Positions 11,706 to 23,879 of a stretch of DNA of 64,000 nucleotides are shown piece after piece. A model generated the notes under the pieces. It made no database searches and was not told the DNA's origin. It worked only from the letters and a program-made list of their open reading frames with translations. Positions within the stretch are counted from its first letter, which is position 1. Each line of letters begins with the position of its first letter. The DNA is from Maylandia zebra (taxonomy: Eukaryota; Chordata; Actinopteri; Cichliformes; Cichlidae). Where the stretch lies: contig NC_135185.1 of the NCBI RefSeq assembly GCF_041146795.1, positions 11,691,529-11,755,528 on the forward strand, in the 5' to 3' direction. The translations under genes and the position numbers were made by a program.

Positions 11706-14700
11706 CGACAGAGCAGCAGCGTGGGAGTTTAAGAAAGGAGTATTTGAATGCAGTCAGTAACAGCATGTGTCCTTTCTTCATGTGAGTTACTGAACTTTTT
11801 TACAGCAAGAAGGCCTGATGTATTTTTATAGCAATAATGCCGATGCAGCGACTCCACATGCAGACTGAGGCTCTTGTTTACCTCAAAATATGAAATACTG
11901 AGAATCCATTTTACTTCCAATTTATTTGCAGATCAGAAAGCTGACATATTACAAGTCTTCACATTCCTTGGGATTATTTAAAAAGGCATATTAAACATAT
12001 ATAATCTCATTCCATCATTAAATATGTTGCTGACAAGATGTTAGTAACATAATAGTAATTTAAAAATTAGTTTTACTCCTAATGGCCATGTGTAATATAT
12101 CTAGGCCTGCTTTTAAACAAGTGGTCACATCCATGTAATTTACATGCAGTGTTCTGCATTTCTGCAGTGTAGTGAACGTCAATAAATCAAGTAAAAGCTG
12201 TGAGAGGTGAGCTGTGGCGGGCGGCTGAAGGGTGTTTTGTGTGTTTTCCTGTCGAGTGAGCAGCAGCAGTAGTCATCCGAGCTGAGGAATCTTTTTATGA
12301 CTCCTGCACTCATGGCTGGAGGGAAGAGAGAGGACGAACCGTCTGCAGCGTTTTAGCACACAGTTTCCTGATGGTTTCAGAGAAGAGGCCAGCCAAGCAT
12401 TTCAAGTGGCGGAGCAGCGAGAGGGCAGTATTGCAGAGGAGAGCAGGTAGTGTAATGATCAGGTAGACAAGATGACATCGAGCGTCCTCAGAGACGGTCA
12501 GACACACTGAGTTCACATCCTTCCAGGCAAAAAGAACCACTGAAACAGGACGAGACAAAACCAACAAACAAGAGAGCCATTAACCACGAGAAGACTTGTT
12601 ATTACTGTACAGCAGCACAAAGTCAGCGCAGTCTCTGTGCAACACATACAGGAGCACAAACACCGAATACACATGAACTGTTGGCAATAATAAACTGGTA
12701 TTTGCAGCATGTGTGTAATAGCATGCATTTCTGAGTAGTCACCAACAAAATGGACAAACAACTTCACAATAAAATAAACCATCTTTACGAAGTGCACATG
12801 TGCACAACTCATAAAATAGTTATTGCAATCTCTGTCTGCATCTCCTGGGATGAGATCTGATAATAAATGCCAAAGCATAATAATATCTGCACATGTATGT
12901 GACTATTAGTTTCTGATGAATTATTTTAGAGTTGTTTTTTGAACTGCATCTCAATAAATCACAGTTTATGGTGCAAATTCTTGCAGGGTTTATATTGTGT
13001 GGCGAGCCTCGTTTCACAGTTTGTGATGATCTGCTGTTGATTTATAAAAATCTGCCAGACGTAACAGGTAATTTAACAACTTCTAAATGATTCTCATGCA
13101 TTGACAACATGATTAAATCCAGTGGAGTATAAACAGTTTTTTCATCACTAACTTCAGCTCTAAACAAACTGTCCAAACTTTAATGAATCGACTAAGGAAA
13201 AAGTGTCAAAGGTGCACTTTGACTCACAGGTATGTAGATTTTTAAAAGCTGTATTATTATTTTATATTACACTTCTCATTAAACATGTTTAATTTAAAAA
13301 TAAATGTTATTCACAGAATAAGGCTGATTTTAAAAGTGTCAATACTCGAACACTCTTTGGTCATTTTCTGCGTTTTAATATCTTTTAAGCAACCAGCCGA
13401 GTTTGCTACAGATCACAGCCTGACACAGTGCTGAGATAATAAACCAGCATCTTAATCTGAATCTGAATTTGAATTAGCTGAAGTGGCAGTTGGCTGTTTG
13501 GTTAAATAAAAACTGTCCTTAACATGTGGACAATCTGACATTTTCTTTCTGTAGTTCCTCAGAAGAGCACTAAAGAATTATAGAGAGACTGAACTGTTGC
13601 ATGTTGTTGTTATAGACGGGTGTATTTTGGCCTGAATTTGATCGTTTTGCACAGGTTTTACTCTCTTGCTATGATTCAAGCTGAAACCCATGTCACACTT
13701 TTTACATTTATCTCAGAGGTACTTTTTATAGTAACATTCCTCTGGTTTCTTTAAAGTTTCTTTAAAGTTAACTTCCTCCTTCTAAAATAACTGCCTGGTA
13801 ATTGGTAGAGCACTCCTTGATTCACTTGATTTGCTGCACAAAGTCAATATGGGAAAATATCAACCATTCTAATAGACACACAACACACAAAATGTGTAAT
13901 GATATAACAGATGTACTGTGTGAATAATGGTTTAAGACATTAAAAAAAGGATAATCCATTTATAAATAATCCGTTTTTTTGCAAACGAGGCAGGACAGAA
14001 AATGACTGGTTATTTATTCAAAAAGCTACTTACTATGAATAAATATTTTTAAGGGGAATAAGGATATTGTTTTTTCTTTTGGACAAATTCAAACCACACA
14101 AAGCAAAATTTAAATGAAATAAACCCGTAAAAATAGATTTTATTTCCAAAAACAAAAATTTATTCTTTGTAAAGAATAAATTTCTGAAAGTGTGCTGGAT
14201 ACAGATACATGCACTGCAACTGTACATTTGTAGTAGTGTAAAAGTATATAGTAGTATATTCCTTATTTGTATATGTTATATATAATTTGTTATTTATTTT
14301 TCTATAAGATACAAATAGCTATGTTTTTATTTATTTTTTACGATGCCATTTTAAAAAAAATAAATTCTGCATACAGTCTTCTACCTTTTCAGGATTACAG
14401 CTACCTGGCATTCCCATCCAGCATACAGCGTTTTATTCAGACAGTGCTCAGTAAAAAACGAATAGAAATTAGAGTTTTAATCCTTTGACACTTTGCAGGA
14501 AAACTGGACTTTGACTTCATATTTTAAATTGCAGCACATGGTGCATTCTTGTAACTGTCAGGATCAATACATTCACAATTTGAAGTAGTTTTGCGATGTG
14601 TTTATGTGGATTCATCTAAATAATGGTAGGCTGTCAGGTGGCCTACTGGATAAAAGCATCCCAAAGTGGGGACAAACAGACAGGTAAAAATGCCACATTG

Positions 14701-14936
14701 ATATGCAGCTTCTGCTCACATTTCCATTGTTGAGTTGTGAGGCCATTTAAAAAGTTTCCGTCTCCACGTTCAGCTCTCAAAGTGTTTTCAAACTTTTGAT
14801 TAGAAGATACATCTCTTGACTGTTAATGTGAAAATAAGCCGAATAAATGAATTCCTGGCATAAATGGACATCAGGAAACACTTGATGCAAATTGCAGCTA
14901 TTTGCATGCATTTCAGGTGCAAAACCATGTTTGATC
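11706..14936. other. intergenic, no gene seen
   Basis: AT-rich DNA with no recognised gene or mobile element. Short open frames only. Confidence 0.5.
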
Positions 14937-14962
14937 ATTATTATTATTATTATTATTATTTA
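14937..14962. repeat. (ATT)n microsatellite
   Basis: About eight uninterrupted ATT units. A G-run of about 13 bases follows at roughly 15049-15061. Confidence 0.9.
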
Positions 14963-15061
14963 TTTTACGGCACTTTTTTTATTCAGAGGTAAAATATATT
15001 TATATATCTAACTTTATACTGTTTCTACATTAACAAAGCTTTCTTTTGGGGGGGGGGGGGG

Positions 15062-16340
15062 AGAGAAGAAGTGCACTTAAATGTTTGAACAATGTTTTGA
15101 AGCTTCTTCCAAAATCCAAAAATTATCTAAATTATTTTATTATTTTAACTTTATGCAGCCTGTAATGACTAAAGCAGACATGATTGTAAATCTGAACAGC
15201 CTCTTGATTTATTAAGAACAAAAAAAATGCAAATTTGGCTCAAGAAAATGAAAACGGAAAAGAAAAGTCAAAGCAGAACATTGCAAACACTTACATGTCA
15301 CTGGAAAATGCCAAAAGTCCAAAAAATTATCTTCTACCTTATAATTCTAAGAATCCTCAGTACTTGAACTATGTCTAAATATTGTTATGTAAAACAAGTA
15401 AAACGGGGATCCACTTCAAATTAAACTACAAAATTACATTTCAGGACATCAAACAGATTTCATCTTATCACAATAATTGAATGCAAGGGCAACCAGATAC
15501 AGGAGAAGGACTGGCAGATCCAATTTGCCATATGAGTAACTGGGTGACAAATCCAGAGTGAGCCACGGTTGAGTCACAACTATACTCTCTAACAGCTTTG
15601 TTTACCTGCCCTTACTGCTGCCACAATTAATGCAGCAGAGAAGTGGACGAACCAGGTACCCTTGGAACCAAGCACCCAGTCCAAGTACACTATCTGCTTT
15701 GTTCTGCCATGCATTTGGTAGTCTGCACTGATCTGCTGCTGTGGTTTTTAATTGTTGCTACAAAAGAGAGCAGCTATGCTAAAATATCGCCACTCAAAAC
15801 AGTGCAGAGGACAGTGGCACTCACAGAACTCGGAGGACCTAAAATTTCAGGGAGCTAAATCAGTTTCAAACATGGAAGGGCACAATTTGTTGTCTCTTTT
15901 TCCTTTGTTGTTGTTGTTATTGTTGTTTTGTTTTTCAAATCTCAAATAAAGTGACTGGTCATAGTTACAGATACAGGATTTATTAAGTCATGTGTGTATA
16001 AATTATATGCATAAAAATATGATCTATAAAGTTAATCTCACCAGTCATTCTTTAAAACTCATCATGACATGATTAATGGATCACTGACAGCCTGTCCACG
16101 CTTTGCAGTGCCACTGTAGCTTAACGAACCTTAATTAAGGTTGTTATATGCCTTGCTAGTCTTCAGCTTCAGTTTGAAAACTGGAATCACAATCACTTGT
16201 TGTCATAAATGTGTACTACAAGGTACAATTTTTATACTACTTTTAATTTCCTATCTGATTAGTTTAGCATATGGTTCAATAATTAAAAAAATTGTGCCAA
16301 CTGATGTGAAGGTAATTTTTTTGCAATGAGTGTTCTTGAG
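15062..16340. other. intergenic, no gene seen
   Basis: No gene is recognised. The stretch includes a 16-bp perfect palindrome AACCTTAATTAAGGTT at 16127-16142. Confidence 0.45.
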
Positions 16341-16428
16341 TGAATAGAATAGAATAGAATTCAACTTTATTGTCATTGCACATGCACAGGTACAGGGCAA
16401 CGAAATGGTGTACTCAACACATCTTTGA
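16341..16428 (-). mobile_element. LINE 3'-tail fragment (reverse orientation)
   Basis: (AGAAT)n repeats at about 16342-16360 are followed by TCAACTTTATTGTCATTGCA and then GGCAACGAAATGG. On the - strand this is a truncated non-LTR retrotransposon 3' end with an AATAAAGTTGA signal and a short tandem tail. A related tail occurs in + orientation near 38.8 kb. Confidence 0.6.
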
Positions 16429-19400
16429 CTTAACTTTCCACTCACATTGATGATTTTATTACATTGATGTGATATTAGAAGAGTTTAACATTTTTGTAAA
16501 AAAGCAGAAAGAAACTGTTTGGGTTTTTTTGTTTGGGGGGGGGGGGGGTTCTATGGCATGGAAATTAAAAGAATATGTCCTCTTTCAGGCAACATAGAAA
16601 AGAATTTAACACAATTCAGTATCTTAATTTGCTTCCAAAAACAAGAAGGAACATTCAGTTTTCTACCACCAGCATAGCTACATATCCCACATGCTGTTAT
16701 CCCCCAGCTGCAGCACATAATCCAGTCTGATTGGCCTTTACTGCAACTTTATCAACTTAACGAAAAGCTGTATTGTAATACTTTAAGAATAACTTCTAAA
16801 CGTTAATCCTATTACAGTATGTTAAATTCTTCTTTCCTCCATTTTCCACAGCTGTCAGATTATGGTCAGTGCCCATTAAAGCCCATATTCTGTTTTTGGC
16901 ACCCTATTAGCATCATTTCGTCCATCAAGCGACATTAATTGTGAATGAATGCAAACTCCTGCAGAAGAATACGGTCTTCAAGAGGTCTGTCACATACTTT
17001 CTCCACTTGGGAGGACCTTTAACCTACTTAGCTGAGGAACCGGACCGTTTCAAGTAGTGCAGCTGAAAGATATGCACCTGCCCGCTTTTTACTCTCACAC
17101 TGCTCTGCGATTTAAGAGGAGAGAAAGTATTTGATCTAAATGGTACTACACTGACTGCAGGTGTGGAATTTCCTCCACAAATCTCAGCAAAAATTCACCC
17201 TCTGGGCCGGGCAGTATAGAGATGCGCTTTACATGAAGAAAAACTGATTAGTTGTTGTAAGACTGGTGCGTTTAATACCAGTATTTGTGTTTATTTTGCG
17301 CCATGCTCTAATATACGAGCCTTTTTGATTCCATGCGCACGAATGTCCAAATACAAATATCAGTAATCTGGAAGAAAAGCTGTACATAAGATCCCCCACC
17401 TCCCTCCAGTATCCTTCAATTTACAGATGTAATAAATATCGTGGTGGGTGTTGTTTGACTGTTAAAGAATACTTGCTGCTTTCTTCTTTTTCTTTTCGTT
17501 GACAAACCCTGACATGAATTTATAAATCCCTGGCTTCTTTTCCGTTAGAATATGTTTGAACTTAAATTTAAAAATAAGGATCCCAGTCTACAAGGTTCGG
17601 TGTGTATTTTCAGGTTTTCCTTCTTCTCCTTCTTCTTCTTTGTAAACTCGCCACACCAAAATGCGTCGTTTTGCAAATCCACCTTTTTCTTAACATACCC
17701 AAGAAGCTGTTTTCTTTTAACTAGAGGCCGGTGTACTCACAACGAAATCTAAACGAAAACACTAGAAATCTAAGGAAGATGTCCCAGACAATCGAAAGAG
17801 AGATTCACGGTTCGCGCGTAAATTACGCACAGAAAAATTTACCCAGATAAATGATTCCCGTAGCTTAGATAACATTACAATAACGGCACACGTTTGTTTC
17901 CACTTTTCAAAAATCATCCAAACAAAGAAGAAGATGAGAAGTAAGAGAAACTGGAAACCACTTTTAGTGTGATTAATTTCACTCGTATTATTTTACAGAT
18001 AGAAGTGGGAAATGTGAGGGGTTGTAGGAGCTGCAAGACGAAATCGTTTTCGTGTTTTCTGCACTTTGTGCTCGGCCGGTGCGTGGTTGAGGTGACAGGT
18101 CAGGACCCTGGCCCTCTAGCCATCTCTCCACATCTCTCAGGGTATTGAACTAGCATCGAAGAGATGGAGAAAAGCACTTCAGTAACCAGGCGCTTGAATC
18201 CATCTGCTGTGCTGAGCTGATGGAGGCGAAGGTATTGAGCAAAGGCTATCTGTAGGATACAAACTACATAAATGGGTTGTTATTAGGTTCTCGTTAACAA
18301 CACTTAAATGTTCCGATAAAAGCGTAGATATAGAGAGAAAAATGGTTAGAATGTTGTTATAGAAAGTCGCCGCTGTTTATCTGAACACCGCGGTTTGCGC
18401 CAGTAATCTCTATCGTTAATGAACACAATTTAAGAGATCATTTAGTCCCTGGTGGCAAGCACGCTGATGCCTATAGAATATTATGTAACATACTTCTGTT
18501 TGTCTTCAGGAATAAAGTCACAGAAGCATGTGAACTGATTTGCTCTGTGACTTAGTGAGAAAGCTTAACGTCTTCTTTAAGGAAAAATGTATTCCATAGA
18601 CACTAACTAGCTTCCCATTTGGAATTTTGGGAATAAAAAAGCAGTATTCTTCGCCATAGTGCCAACAATTTATTGATTGTATTTCTTGTGATGGAAAGAA
18701 TCAATGTGGGCTAATTTATATGAATAATTCCCCGATGTTTTTCAGAACGCATCGTACCCGTTTGCTTGACTAAGCAGACAAGCGAAACTAAGCACGAGAC
18801 AAAAATTATTGCTAAACATAGTTTGAAAAGTGGAGAATATTTTAAATCTTTTTCTCTTTGTTCGTCTTAGATTTGTGAACCAACCTTGGGTGGGCCTTCT
18901 TCACGAGTCCCGGCGCGTTCCTTTATATGGCTCCGGTTGCATTTTCCGCATCATCTCCACAGGATGTAAAAGTTAACTAGGACTGAAAACTATATAAAAA
19001 TGAACTATAAGCGCCTATAAGAGTTGCATGCAGCCTACCAGCTCCACATTTTTATGGGATCCTAATGTGGAGGGTTTGTGGACCGGGTCCTGCTCTCTGA
19101 CTCAGTAATCCACAAGGTTGAGAGGTTTGCCTCATTTACATAATGTTAGAGGTCTGGGCCGAGGCCTACTTTTCTTTTCTACTTGAAAAGACACCATGCT
19201 GCTGTTCCCAAAAGAGTGGAAAAGGCTCACAGACGTCTGGACAAGCATAGGTGTATTTTCAGGTAGGAAATATTACTCTAAAAAAGGCTAATTTACCCTA
19301 ATTTATGTTCTAATAGAAATAGCTTTTCGGGAGATTCTTTATTTTACACAGGTTAGACCGCATTCTTTTCAAACGCCATTTTTTCTTTTCTTTTTGTCTT

Positions 19401-20780
19401 CAGTGTCTTTCTGACAACTCCAGCTGACTTTGGAAAAAGCACGCACTGTTTTGTTTTCCTGAAGAACAATAAAGCCCAGCCACTTCACATTAAATCCGCC
19501 GCGGAGTGCGGGCATCTGGGGGGAAAGAAAAATAAGAAATCCGGCTTCTGAAATATGCATAGGAAAAAATGAATGATTACAATCAGCCTATCAACTTAAC
19601 CGGAGATTGCTGTTCTTGATATTTCTCTATAATTGATGGCTGACCATGTCACATCTTCATTTACTCAATTAGGGTAGGTAGCTACTTGCTGCCATGCCAT
19701 GGCAAATTACATTAGTGGCTTCATGCAGACGAGTGGTTCCTTCCTACAATAATGAAGACAGCGACACATTTCACGTCTGGAAAATAACCTCCGAGCAGAG
19801 CACCTGTTCCCATTGTTGTCTGCAGTATTATGGTGATGATAAAGTTAAAAAAAAATTCAGAGGAAACATTATCATTGTTATGAAAACATATTTTCCAAGA
19901 GGAATTGTAGCGGCAAGTCTTTATTACTGAGTAGTTATCAGATATAGGCGTCATAAATCAGTTTAGAAATAAATGACAAATTGAGAAGTTTTTATTAACC
20001 ACTGTTCGCCGTTTCTAGCGGCTCTTTTCTCATTTGACCCTCTTGTTTTGTTCCTCTTCCTCTTATTCTTCCCCTGGCGCCAGTCAGTTTGCTCAGAGAT
20101 TACAATGTCAGGTCAAGACTGCAAAGTGTCGTTAATGCATGTTGACCAGACTCGAGGGTTTGAGGCTTAAAATAGTGCACCAAGTCTAATATAATTGTAG
20201 ATGCCTAAGAAGTATAGGTAAAAAAAAAAAAAAAAAAAAGTAATTTCCTCCCTTTTGATCCTAAATTAGGTTATATGGAGTCGGATGCTGTATGATTAGT
20301 TTCGGAAAAATATAATTTACAAATTCGTTTATGTCTTTTGCTGTGTGAGTGCTGTGTAATGGCAAAGAGTTTTGGACCCATACTGCATTTTTCAACATAT
20401 TTTTCTTTCTTTTCTTTTTTTCTTTTTGAGCTTATTTGGACTTGTTCCTCTTCGCTGGGATAAAATGATGCTCAAGAAGCATAAACGAGCTGGTCATACA
20501 ACTTCATTGTGACTCTTTGATGATACTCGGTGGCCCTTATGTCTGTTCAAAGTGCTCTCAAAGTTTCTAGAAAGAGTGGAATTCCCTACTGACGCAAAAT
20601 AGTCATATGTGGTCAGATCAGCTGATGTGCGGAACATAATGGGATATTCTCACCTGTATGTAGCTGCTGCAAACACAGAATCGTGAGTATGTGTCGTAGT
20701 TTTATTCACGTATACAAGTTAATACAAAGCAAAGTGTGTTTTCATGAATTATTTCCCTAAAATGTCAATGACTATTGTTT
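16429..20780. other. intergenic, upstream flank of nkx2.4
   Basis: I see no exons or transposons. It carries a G-run at about 16537-16548 and an A-run at about 20219-20238. Several blocks of ordinary base composition (for example 16860-16990 and 18040-18240) look less AT-biased than their surroundings and are candidates for conserved regulatory DNA, judged by eye only. Confidence 0.45.
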
Positions 20781-21008
20781 GCTGGTTTAGGAGTTTTGCT
20801 CCGCCCCCTGTGTTTGTCGTAAACCTGGCTCCTGGCTCCAATAAACCCGGGCTAAGAGCGCCCTGGGCTCGCCTCCTTCTCTAAGGCGATCAATAGGATC
20901 TCAGGCGCACTACAAGCACTCTCTTACGTAGACATCCACCAAGGAGAGAGCCGATACAACAACACGGTTGATCTGCTCAAACACAAAAATCTACCTGCTT
21001 TCTGAATC
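20781..21008 (+). promoter_or_regulatory. nkx2.4b: nkx2.4 proximal promoter and 5' UTR
   Basis: The 228 bases before the nkx2.4 start codon are clearly GC-richer than the flank. They contain a GC-box-like CCGCCCC at 20801-20807 and a CCAAT motif at 20838-20842. No TATA box is evident. Transcription probably starts between about 20860 and 20940; the exact start cannot be read from sequence. Confidence 0.5.
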
Positions 21009-21678
21009 ATGTCGTTGAGCCCAAAGCACACAACGCCTTTTTCAGTGACAGATATTTTGAGTCCAATCGAGGAGACCTACAAGAAGTTTAGTGGCATGGA
21101 CGGCGCAGGGAACCTAACCTCTCCACTGGGAGCCTACCGACAGCCTCAGGTGTCTCAGACCGGCATGCAACAGCACTCCATGGGCCATAACGCCACGGTG
21201 GCCACCACTTACCACATGCCGCACAGCGTCTCCCAGTTCTCCCACAGCGCAATGGGAGGATACTGCAATGGAAGCATTGGCAACATGGGAGATCTTCCGT
21301 CGTACCAGGAAAGCATGCGGAATAGTGCAGCAGCAACAGGGTGGTACAGCGCCAACCCTGATCCAAGATACTCCACAAGTAAGTTCGATTCTCCTTTTAT
21401 CAACACTTTTCACACTTTTTTTAATCTTCGTAAAACCACAAATGAATTTTGAGAGTGACCGTTAAAAACGCACACGACTAACCTGTAGTTTCTTTTTGTT
21501 TGTTTTTTATATGTTAATTTAAAAATGATATATATTGTCCGCTATTTTACAAAATATCTTATTTTAAATGACTGTTTATGCTGATGAAAACCGAAAAGGA
21601 GATCATTCTTTGGCTCAGTCTGACTCGACTTTTTTAAAATTTTGGAATAAGAAACAATTTTAAAGCAATAATTTGATA

Positions 21679-21746
<68 letters not shown>

Positions 21747-22547
21747 GTTTTTGTTTGTTTATATTTTCCAACTTCAGCCAATAATCAATAAAGACTACTT
21801 CAGGCGAAATAGTGTTCTCCTCTTCTGTTTATTGAACGCATGTATATGTATGTATATTTTTAAGTTTCTAGATTCATGGGACCTTCCACAGGTATGAACA
21901 TGACCGGCATGGGGAGTCTCACAGGAATGGCGGACGCCACCAAAGCCATGCCGGCTCTCCACGCTGCGCCCAGGAGGAAACGGCGCGTCCTGTTCTCACA
22001 GGCTCAGGTCTACGAGCTCGAGAGGAGGTTTAAGCAACAGAAATACCTGTCTGCGCCTGAAAGGGAGCACCTGGCCAGTATGATACACCTGACGCCGACT
22101 CAGGTGAAGATCTGGTTTCAGAACCACCGGTACAAGATGAAGCGCCAGGCCAAGGACAAGGCAGCGCAACAGATGCAGCAACAGGACGGTTCTCTGTGCC
22201 AACAGCAGGCGCAGTCCCCCAGGCGCGTAGCGGTGCCTGTTCTGGTGAAGGACGGTAAACCGTGCCAGAACGGCTCAAATACGCCAACGCCGAACCAGCA
22301 GCAGGTACAACAGAACCAACAGCAAAGCCAACAACAGAGCGGAGCTGGAGTCGTGCTCGCATCCTCCACCAACAGCCTCAGCCAGCATCAAAGCCAGCAG
22401 CAGGTGAACACTTTGGAGCTGGAAGAGATGTCGCCCAGCCCTCCCTCGCTGCACAGCCAGCTGAACATGGCACAGATAGACACATCTGCTGTAGATTACA
22501 CCAGTAACATGGTCAGCTCAAACCTCCTGTACGGCAGAACGTGGTAG
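21009..22547 (+). CDS. nkx2.4b: nkx2.4 homeobox protein (complete, two exons)
   Basis: This NK2-class homeodomain transcription factor is the Nkx2.1/Nkx2.4 sister group, with roles in hypothalamus, forebrain and thyroid patterning. Coding exons are 21009-21378 and 21865-22547. The donor gtaagt is at 21379; the acceptor taag ends at 21864. The split Ile codon (a + tt) restores ISRFMGP, as in other family members. The product is 350 residues. The N-terminus [19 protein letters not shown] carries the TN motif (about residues 9-20); the homeodomain is about 160-219 with Tyr54 in NHRYKMKR; the NK2-specific domain [17 protein letters not shown] is about 241-257. A Gln-rich stretch and [15 protein letters not shown] follow, then the terminal LLYGRTW. 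The MSLSPKH...[10 protein letters not shown] start and the EMSPSPP segment point to Nkx2.4 rather than Nkx2.1, as does the nkx2.2 neighbour. A weaker acceptor (cag at 21889-21891, in front of gtatgaac) would break the conserved ISRF junction. The 'b' suffix is inferred. Confidence 0.96.
21379..21864 (+). other. nkx2.4b: nkx2.4 intron 1 with (ATT)n microsatellite
   Basis: A phase-1 intron of 486 bp. About 65 bp of uninterrupted ATT units lies at 21680-21744, some 120 bp before the acceptor. The acceptor region is purine-interrupted (TGTATATTTTTAAG) with a poor pyrimidine tract. Confidence 0.85.
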
Positions 22548-23270
22548 GACCTAATACAGTACTGTCACTTTCCACTTTTTCTATGTGAACCTGCGGATGA
22601 GCCCATGCAAAACAAAACACTGCAATACATACATATATATATATATATACATACACACATATATATATATATGTATATATATATATTCTCGCTGAGGGCT
22701 TAAAATGGGGCCCTTTGGCTTTGGAGGGTGTTGAAGTGGGCAAGGGGCGCACAGAGGCGCACCAGCTGATCAGGGCACATTTTCTTGACATCTCTGACAG
22801 GGGAGTCTATTTTTGAACTTTGCAGAAATGGCCGCCCTTCAAAGCAATTATGTCGTTTCTGGACCTTTTGTAATCCATGTTTTGGACCTTCCTCATGATG
22901 TTTTAAACGTAGTCTATGTTGGTGAAACAAAAAGGAATGCTGCTTCACTTGAGTTCGGACTGGGGGAGAGGTGGGATCAGGTTCGAAGTACACTAAGCCA
23001 CCACTCCTTATTTGCGGTGATAACCTGGTATTTTATCATATTAATATTGTAAACTAATGTATTCATTTAGACTTATTGAATAAAGTAGGGACTTGTATAT
23101 TTGGCTAACACACAAGAATGCGTTTAACTGTATAATAATCGTTATTGCGTCCACTTTTATGTTTTCTTTATTCTTTTGTAAGTTAAAAAGGAACAAATGC
23201 GTGATGGCTGCTGTATATGTTTCAAAACCAATTGAACGTTAACAATAAATAACTTGAAGTGTGAGAGCTA
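22548..23270 (+). other. nkx2.4b: nkx2.4 3' UTR
   Basis: Sequence after the TAG stop. It contains an (AT)n/(ATAC) microsatellite at about 22627-22686. AATAAA signals lie at 23079-23084 and 23244-23249, either of which could end the transcript. The UTR boundary is inferred. Confidence 0.6.
22627..22686. repeat. (AT)n microsatellite in the 3' UTR
   Basis: Alternating AT stretches are interrupted by ATAC and ACAC units. The tract can self-pair in RNA. Confidence 0.85.
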
Positions 23271-23804
23271 TTCCTGAACAAGTAATTTTTTAAAAGGCAT
23301 CTGTTTTGGAGTGCATTTTCATTATGTTGTGATTGAGACCAAATTGAGCTGGAAAGCAAGGTCGATGAGGGAGCCAGCATTGTTCAGGTGACATTTTGGA
23401 GGGCTGCCTTTCATGGGAAATGTCTGCAAGAGTCTAAGACCGGGAAATCACCCTTTTTTTTAAAAAAACAAAACAACAACAAAACTATCACTTTTTAGCA
23501 GCCTCGATCTTGGGATTAATTCATGCTTCACTACATTAATAGATATTTTTTTCTTTCCTTTAAATCAACTAAACAATTCAATCATATTGATCTTAATCTT
23601 TTTAATAGGCCCAGACGTTGGTTTTGCGCTGTGCAATTGGCCAATTTTATTGTGAATGCAAGCGTCTGTGGAATGCACAATGATCACCAATTATTGGAAA
23701 TGGGAATCTTATAAATAGTAGGTATAGTATGTAAAAGAACGAGATGCATGCTCCACATTATTATTATGTGACCTCAGAGTTAATGACAGTAATCACAGAA
23801 CAGC

Positions 23805-23879
<75 letters not shown>
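23805..23879. repeat. (ATT)n microsatellite, about 25 units
   Basis: An uninterrupted ATT array of about 75 bp, the same unit as the one in the nkx2.4 intron 2 kb upstream. Confidence 0.95.

Noticed and set aside
21542..21781. Asn-rich and Tyr-rich open frames over the nkx2.4 intron
   Set aside because: They are translations of the ATT microsatellite.
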